Source of the DNA: Glycine soja
Taxonomy: Eukaryota; Streptophyta; Magnoliopsida; Fabales; Fabaceae
Direction: 5' to 3'
Assembly: GCF_004193775.1 (NCBI RefSeq)
Contig: NC_041018.1
Span: 33,672,913 to 33,736,912 of the forward strand
Length of the DNA: 64,000 bases
Shown piece after piece: positions 57,356 through 64,000 of the stretch. The notes beneath the pieces are model-generated. The model made no database searches, was not told where the DNA came from, and saw only the letters and a program-made list of their open reading frames with translations. Within the stretch, counting starts at the first letter, position 1; each line of letters begins with the position of its first letter. The position numbers and the translations under genes were made by a program.

Positions 57356-58182
57356 ATGTCTTATGAAAAGTCTGATTCCTTTCTTGTTCGGTTCAATGGA
57401 AAAAAGTATTCTGCTTGGGAGTTTCAATTCAAATTATTTGTCAAAGGGAAAGATTTATGGGGTCATATTGATGGAAAAAACCAGCACCTACTAGTCCAGA
57501 GGATTTGGCAAAATGGGAAATCAAAGATGCTCAAATCATGACCTGGATACTTAGCTCAATTGAGGCTCACTTTATCCTTAATCTGAGGCCTTATAAAACT
57601 ACTAAGGAAATGTGGGATTATTTAAAAAAAGGTTTATAATCAAGAGAACACAGCTAGGAGATTTCAATTGGAATATGAGATGGCTAATTTTACACAAGGG
57701 AGTCTCTCAATTGAGGAATATTTTTCTGGTTTTCAAAATCTTTTGGACTGAATATTCAAACATTATTTATGCTGGAATCTCTGAGGAAGCCCTCTTTGTT
57801 GTCCAAAAAATGCACGAAACCAACAAGAGAGACCAATTCTTGATGAAGTTGCGATCTAAATTTGAAGTCACTCGTTCTAATCTGATGAACCGCAACCCAG
57901 TACCAACTTTGGATGCTTGCTTGAGTGAATTAACTCTTTCAAGAGGAACAATGCATAACAACTCAAGCAGCTATGGAACACAAAACCAATACTAGTGCTC
58001 CTATTAATGTGGCATATGTAGCACAAGGAAGGAATAAGAGCAGAGATATTCATTTTGTCCAATGCTACAACTATAAAGGATTTGGTCATATTGCAAAGGA
58101 TTGCCCACAAAAATTTTGTAATTACTGCAAGCAGCGAGGGCATATCATCACAGCTTGCCCGATTCAACCTGAAAGGAAATAA
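57356..58182 (+). pseudogene. Copia gag
   Basis: It starts MSYEKSDSFLVRFNGKKYSA and W-F-FKLFVKGK, the Copia gag N-terminus, with a stop at 57539 and frame changes near 57540 and 57635. The zinc-knuckle region is near 58063: CYNYKGFGHIAKDC has lost its second cysteine, while CNYCKQRGHIITAC is intact. Non-functional. Confidence 0.85.
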
Positions 58183-59416
58183 GGAATTGTTTATCATGTC
58201 TCTGTTGGTGCCTCCAACTCTACTACATTGCCTATTTCAACTTTTGTTCCTACACCACCTGCAAACACACTTCCTCCTGAAATGGTACAATAGATTATTC
58301 TTTCTGCATTTGGGCTCACAGGTCATCCTAATTTTTCTTCTAAACCTTGGTACCTTGATTCTGGAGCTTCTGACCATATGTCTCTTTCCAATGTGCAAAA
58401 CTATAATTGAAATCATAAAATTCACATAGTTGATGGCAACTTTTTGCCTATCAGTGCTATTGGTGATATTTCCCCTTCCTTGACTAATGTTCTTGTGTCT
58501 CCCAATCTTTCCACAAATCTTATTTCTGATGGCCAATTGGTTGATCATGATTATAATGTCCAATTTTCTTGTTTTGGTTGTACTGTGCAGGATCAAGTGT
58601 CCGGGAAGATAATCCTGAAGGGACCTAAAGTGGGATGACTTTTTCCGCTACACTTATCTTCTTCCACAATTTGTCTCACTTTTCCTTTACTTTCTCTAGT
58701 CTGCATTGATGATAGACAAATAAATAAAATGTTGCATAATTGTTTAGGGCATCCAAATTCTCATGTACTTAATACCTTGTTAAAATCTGGTTCATTGGGC
58801 AATAAAAAAATTTCTATTCCTTTTGATTGTATTACATGCAAACTTAGCAAAAGTAAAGTTTTACCATTTCCAAATAATGCATCTCATGCAACCCATTGTT
58901 TTACCATTATTGTTTCTCATGCATGTTATAAGTATTTTGTTACTTTCATAGATGACTACAGTCGATTTACTTGGGTATACTTTCTTCGATCTAAGGCAGA
59001 ATTTTTCTCTGTTTTTCTAAGTTTTGTCGCACTTTTATTGAGACATAATTCTCTGTCCACATAAAAAATTTTAAGATCTGATTCTGGAGGAGAATATATG
59101 TCTCATGAATTTCAAAGTTTTCTTCAAAATCAAGGGATCATATCTTAGCGTTCTTGTCCATCCACACTGGGGCAAAATGGTGTTGCCGAAAGAAAGAATC
59201 CTCACCTTCTTGACATAGTAAGAACACTTTTGCTTGAATCATCTGTTCCTCCTCGTTTTTGGTGTGAAGCACTTTCTACTGTTGTTCATTTAATAAATCG
59301 ATTACTTTCTCCTACATTACAAAATGTTTCTCCTTTTTTTAAGTTGTTTAGGCATTCTCCTTCATACTTTGATCTTCATACTTTTAGTTGTGTTCATTTT
59401 GTGCATCTTCCTGCTT
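58183..59416 (+). pseudogene. Copia protease and integrase
   Basis: Protease active site YLDSGASDHM near 58351, GAG-preintegrase near 58729 (LGHPNSHVLNTLL), integrase core FVTFIDDYSRFTWVYFL near 58940, RSDSGGEY near 59076 and a mutated QNGVAERKN near 59172. There are stops at 58408, 58636, 59062 and 59146. Confidence 0.85.
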
Positions 59417-60889
59417 ATGAACATAACAAATTTACTACCCGATCTGTTAAGTGTGTTTTTCTAGGATATGTTATTACTCAAAAAAGGTATGCTTGTTATG
59501 ATCCACAGTCTCGTCGTATTAGAATCTCCAGGAATGTGGTTTTCTTTGAAAATCAATATTTCTTTCCATCATTTATTGACCCACCATCTTCCTCTTTATC
59601 TCCTATGCCACACTTTTCAGATTCTTCCACAATTGTGGAACAGTTCAAGCCTTGTTTTGTGTATGAAAGACATCGTTCAGCTGATCCTAGTTCCCTTCAT
59701 GATTCCTGCTCATGAACGTAACAAATTTACTACCCAATCTGTTAAGTGTGCTTTTCTAGGATATGCTATTACTCAAAAAGGGTATGCTTGTTATGATCCA
59801 CAGTCTCGTCATATTAGAATCTCCAGGAATGTGGTTTTCTTTGAAAATCTATATTTTTTTTCCATCGTTTATTGACCCACCATCTTCCTCTTTATCTCCT
59901 ATGCCACACTTTTCAGATTCTTCCACAATTGTGGAACGGTTCAAGCCTCATTTTGTGTATGAAAGACGTCGTCCAGCTGATCCTAGTTCCCTTCATGATT
60001 CCTACTCATGAATGTAACAAATTTACTACCCAATCTGTTAAGTGTGCTTTTCTAGGATATGTTATTACTCAAAAAGGGTATGCTTGTTATGATCTACAGT
60101 CTCGTCGCATTAGAATCTCCAGGAATGTGGTTTTCTTTGAAAATCTATATTTTTTTCCATCGTTTATTGACCCACCATCGTCCTCTTTATCTCCTATGCC
60201 ACACTTTTCAGATTCTTCCACAATTGTGGAACTGTTCAAGCCTCATTTTGTGTATGAAAGACGTCGTCCAACTGATCCTAGTTCCCTTCATGATTCCTGC
60301 TCATGAGCGTAACAAATTTACTACCCAATCTGTTAAGTGTGCTTTTCTAGGATATGTTATTACTCAAAAAGGGTATGCTTGTTATGATCCACAGTCTCGT
60401 CGTATTAGAATCTCCAAGAATGTGGTTTTCTTTGAAAATCAATATTTCTTTCCATCATTTATTGACCCACCATCTTCCTCTTTATCTCCTATGCCACACT
60501 TTTCAAATTCTTCCACAATTGTGGAACGGTTCAAGCCTTGTTTTGTGTATGAAAGACGTCGTCCAACTGATCCTAGTTCCCTTCATGATTCCTGCTCATG
60601 AACATAACAAATTTACTACCCAATTTGTTAAGTGTGCTTTTCTAGGATATGCTATTACTCAAAAAGGGTATGTTTGTTATGATCCACAGTCTCGTCGTAT
60701 TAGAATCCCTAGGAATATGGTTTTCTTTGAAAATCAATATTTCTTTCCATCATTTATTGACCCACCATCTTCCTCTTTATCTCATATGCCACACTTTTCA
60801 GATTCTTCCACAATTATGGAACGGTTCAAGCCTCGTTTTGTGTATGAAAGACGTCGTCCAACTGATCCTAGCTCCCTTTATGATTCTAC
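59417..60889 (+). repeat. Five tandem copies of a 295-bp integrase C-terminal segment
   Basis: Units start at 59417, 59712, 60008, 60303 and 60598, each with AACAAATTTACTACCC, the SVKCAFLGY and GYACYDPQSRRIRISRNVVFF coding blocks and the PSSSLSPMPHF linker. Units are very similar, with scattered substitutions. 295 is not a multiple of three, so successive copies fall in different frames and the first four each end at a stop; only the fifth leads into RT. Confidence 0.95.
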
Positions 60890-62549
60890 CTCGACACTAG
60901 ATCTTGTCACTCCTGTCATACCTCTTCGCCGGTCCACTCGACTGTCTAAACCCCTTGATTGGTATGGTTTTTATACACATGTATCTCTATTAGCTACCTT
61001 GTCTTCTATTTGTATTCCCTCTTGTTACACACAGGCTATGGAACATGAATGTTGGAAACAAGCAATACAAGAAGAACTACAAGCACTTCAAGAGAATCAC
61101 ACTTGGGACATTGTTTCTTGCCCTCCCACGGTCAAACCTATTGGAAGTAAATGGGTTTTCTCTATTAAGCTTCATTCTGATGGCTCTTTGGACCGCTGAA
61201 AAGCTCAATTAGTAGCCCTTGGTAATAAACAGGAACATGGGGTTGATTCTAAGGAGACATTTGCTCCTGTTGCCAAGATGACTACCGTTCAGACCATCAT
61301 CGCCATTGCTGCTTCTAAATCTTAGCCGTTGCATCAAATGGATGTGAAGAATGTCTTTCTTCACGGTGATCTCAAAGAAGAAATCTACATGAAGCTTCCA
61401 TCTGGAATGACTACTTACTTTCCTAATGATGTTTGTAAACTACAACGTTCTATGTATGGGCTTAAACAAGCTCCTCTAGCTTGGTTTGAGAAGTTTCGTA
61501 CAACGCTTCTTAATTTCTCCTTCACACAAAGTCAATATGATTATTCTCTCTTCTTCCACAAGTCTCCCTCGGGTATAGTTCTCATCTTGGTTTATGTGGA
61601 TGATCTAATCATTACGAGAACTAATAATGGGTTGATTACTAAGCTTCAAGTCGTGCTACATGCAACATTCCACATGAAAGATCTTGGCCAACTCACATAT
61701 TTTTTAGGATTGCAGGTACATCATCGATCCAATGGCATATTTTTAAACCAGCATAAGTACATTCAAGATTTGATAACTTTGGCTGATTTGGAAGGCACTA
61801 CTTCAGTTGATACTCCTATGGAAGTAAACATCAAATACAGGAAAGATGAAGGGGATCTTTTGGCTGATCCAACTCTCTATCGGTGTTTGGTAGGAAGTCT
61901 TAGCTACCTAATGACAACTCGACCTGACATATCGTATGTTGTTCACCAAGTCAGCTAGTTTATGTCTTCTCCTTGACATCTTCATTTTGTTGTTGTTCGT
62001 CGCATTATCCGCTATCTTATAAGGTCCCCTACACATGGGTTATTCCTTCCTTGAGGCTCACCTTTACAGCTTATGGCATATAGTGATGCTGATTGGGCAG
62101 GGTGTCCGGATACCTGTCGATCTACTACAGGTTGGTGTATGTTTCTCAGCGATGCCCTCATTTCTTGGAAATCTAAGAAGCATGATCGTGTTTCTAAATC
62201 TTCTATTGAGGCTGAATATCATTCAATGTCTTCTGCTTGTTCTGAAATTATGTTGTTACACAGTCTTTTGGAGGAGCTTGGATTTTCACAGCCTAACTTT
62301 ACCCCTCTTCATACTGATAATACAAGTGCTATTTAGATTGCTGCAAATCCCGTGTTTCACGAACGAACCAAGCATATTGAGGTTGATTGTCATTATATTA
62401 AGGAAGCCTTGACCAGTAAAGTTATCTCACTTCCTTACATCTCCACAGATCTTCAAGTGGTTGATATCTTTACCAAAGTTATGACTAGACAGCGTCATCA
62501 GTTTCTTGTTGACAAATTGTTGTTGGTTGACCTACCAGCATCAATTTGA
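60890..62549 (+). pseudogene. Copia reverse transcriptase and RNase H
   Basis: The linker and RT start (RRSTRLSKP, AMEHECWKQAIQEELQAL, PIGSKWVFSIK) end in a TGA at 61197. RT continues with HQMDVKNVFLHGDLKEEIYM near 61330, YGLKQAPLAWF near 61457 and LVYVDDLIITR near 61588. RNase H follows with YSDADWAGCPD near 62080, a TDN block near 62314 and the usual C-terminus (VDIFTKVMTRQRHQFLVDKL) ending at 62549. Stops lie at 61197, 61323, 61956, 61973 and 62334. Confidence 0.92.
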
Positions 62550-62556
62550 AGGGGGG

Positions 62557-62839
62557 TGTTAATGTATATTAATGTAATTTATTATCCATTTTAATAGGTT
62601 TATATCTGTTAGAAAATCTCTGATAATCTCTCCCTTCCCTATATATCTCCGATAGTAGGGAATCTCCTATAATCCCTCCATTCCTTGTATAACTCCTGTA
62701 ATCTCTCATCTCCTTGAAAAACATATATTTTGCTATCTATTTAAGAAAGAAAGGTCATAGAAGGCAAATAGGTTTTTCCAAAAAAACAAAAGCTCTTATC
62801 ATACTGTAAAATATTTTCTGGCCTCTTGATATTTTGACA
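62557..62839 (+). repeat. 3' LTR
   Basis: Direct repeat of 56821-57102, preceded by the purine tract TTTGAAGGGGGG. Confidence 0.95.
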
Positions 62840-62844
62840 GGAGA

Positions 62845-62926
62845 AGGAATCTTTACAAAAAATTTAGTACCGTTATGACTAATATTACCTTAAGTAAGGA
62901 AAGGAGTGACAAGTGGATTTTGCTAG
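62845..62926 (+). pseudogene. LINE fragment, right part
   Basis: RNLYKKFSTVMTNITLSKER and SDKWIL continue the LINE ORF2 reading interrupted at 56820. It ends where the LTR starts at 62927. Confidence 0.65.
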
Positions 62927-64000
62927 TGTACCATCCCATTTTTCGTGAATTAAATTAAAAAGGTTTTTCATTTAAAATAAATAGAGTTTTAGAAGAAAAA
63001 AAAAAGATGAGATTTTTGTAATTAAATAAATAAGGAGAAATAACTTTATTAAAATAATGGTTTGAAGGAAAATAAAAATGATATTTGATTTATTCATTTG
63101 ATAGGAAATAAAATAGAGTGTTTGTTTATAAAGTAATAAAAAATAGAGTAAATAATAGACTAAGAGTACCTAGCTATAAATAGACATGCTAGGTCATTTT
63201 TCAAACTGACAGCAGTCTGTGCGGTTTCTCTCCCTCTCACTTTCGTTTTCCTCTCTCCTCTCAAAATCCTTTCTTTTCCCGCATACCACCAAACTTGTCC
63301 CAGAATGATGATCTCGGACTCATTCACCGTTGGATCGTCGTGAAATTTAAGCACCAAGTTTGCAACTCAATTTCGAACATTCTCTCCGTTGGGAATTACA
63401 AAAAGATGTCGAAGCTGAGAGAAATACCCTTTACATTATAGTTTTTTCTTTTCTCGCAGAAACCCAAAACTGTCGTGAAATTTTGATATGTGGTTCGAGA
63501 TTCTTTTCCGCACGTCTTCACCATTGGGATTTGCAAAATAATGTCTGTGGAGGGAGAAAGATGCATTACAAATAGGACCATGGAATGGAGGCTTCAATCC
63601 TTTCTCCTTCTCTCTAACATTTGGAAACCCTATCAGAGCAGTCAGAGGGACTTGAGGAATCTCAGGAAACCGCTAGAGATGCCGCTATTGTTGTCACAAT
63701 ACACACGTGAGCCGCTTAGAGGTAAGGGATGAGTTTATCGCAATTGGGGTTAGAATGAACATGTGTAGGGATCCTTAGAGGATTAAATTGGAGTTTATTT
63801 TGGGATATTTATTGAATTACAATTTTTCCTTTACGATTATAAATACAATATTGTTGTGTTTTATGTACCAATTGATGTTCTGATTAGAATTAATTGATAA
63901 ACTTGAGTGCTCTTGATGTTTTTGTGTTTTGACCCATGATTTTGATATAATTATGTGAAATTATTTGAGGGGTTTTACTCCCCATGTTGTGATAAACCTT
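62927..64000 (+). repeat. LTR related to the solo LTR at 16656-37384, runs off the window
   Basis: Begins TGTACCATCCCATTTTTCG and matches the solo LTR through GAGTACCTAGCTATAAATAG, the two CCGTTGG-AT blocks (63327 and 63517), the CCGCTTAGAGGTAAGGGATGAG block and AGGATCCTTAGAGGATTAAATT. It has a longer segment at 62970-63160. The right end, and so whether it is solo or part of a full element, lies beyond 64000. Confidence 0.85.

Larger units (their letters stand above)
56821..62839 (+). mobile_element. Copia retrotransposon inserted in the LINE fragment
   Basis: LTRs at 56821-57102 and 62557-62839 (TGTTAATGTATAT...TATTTTGACA) differ by roughly 25 positions, so this is an older insertion than the outer Copia at 15860. 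Flanks are GAAGA (56816-56820) and GGAGA (62840-62844), a TSD with one mutation. A primer-binding site is at 57103 and a polypurine tract is at 62548-62556. All Copia domains are present but broken by many stops. The LINE reading resumes on the right side, which supports the boundaries. Confidence 0.93.

Noticed and set aside
59468..60601. A set of overlapping plus-strand frames of 135-180 residues that look like a gene family
   Set aside because: They are the five 295-bp integrase repeat units read in rotating frames.
62927..64000. Possible full-length gypsy element at the right edge
   Set aside because: Only LTR sequence is visible; no primer-binding site or coding region is reached before the window ends.

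Overview
This is plant nuclear DNA, almost certainly from a dicot and probably a legume. The evidence is a nested stack of plant LTR retrotransposons (Ty1/copia and an Ogre/Tat-type Ty3/gypsy with an extra ORF before gag), a CACTA transposon, a Helitron, a MITE, a LINE remnant and plant-type U1 and U2 snRNA genes with USE/TATA promoters. I see no intact ordinary protein-coding gene. Most long open frames are transposon proteins or chance frames in T-rich or simple repeats.

Layout. 1-487: C-terminal piece of a hAT transposase. About 1340-11534: an old, decayed Copia element carrying a younger, internally deleted Copia (4073-6691) with a perfect 5-bp target-site duplication (TSD). 11743-12193: a MITE-like inverted-repeat element. 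12623 onward: a CACTA terminus with GC-rich subterminal repeats, followed by captured gene fragments (NF-YC on the minus strand, glutaminyl-tRNA synthetase on the plus strand). 15860-41124: a three-deep nest, Copia (TSD CAAAG) containing a solo LTR (TSD GAGGC) containing an 18.5-kb Ogre/Tat gypsy element (16746-35210, TSD AGGCT). All three levels are delimited by exact TSDs. The gypsy element has ORF1, gag, a damaged protease, an intron spanning an assembly gap, an open RT/RNase H/second RNase H/integrase frame, three covarying hairpins after pol and about 16 tandem 56-bp repeats before the 3' LTR.

41125-44650 resumes the interrupted locus: minus-strand coiled-coil exons, a U1 snRNA gene, a U2 snRNA gene (both plus strand) and a minus-strand zinc-finger-like first exon. 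45085-47119 holds a minus-strand CACTA-type gene with a Ulp1-like (C48) protease domain. 47190-55007 is a roughly 0.78-kb tandem repeat split by a 5.7-kb Helitron (48869-54613) whose empty site can be read from the neighbouring repeat unit. 55008-56615 is a truncated minus-strand Copia, and 56616-56820 plus 62845-62926 is a LINE fragment split by another Copia (56821-62839). That Copia carries a five-fold 295-bp tandem amplification in its integrase end. 62927-64000 is a second copy of the same LTR family as the solo LTR.

The two snRNA genes are the only features that look potentially functional for the host: protein-binding loops, Sm sites, splice-recognition segments and Pol II-type USE-TATA spacing are all present. 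Everything else documents successive transposition, gene capture and decay. All coordinates were read by eye, and boundaries without a TSD or splice signal are approximate.
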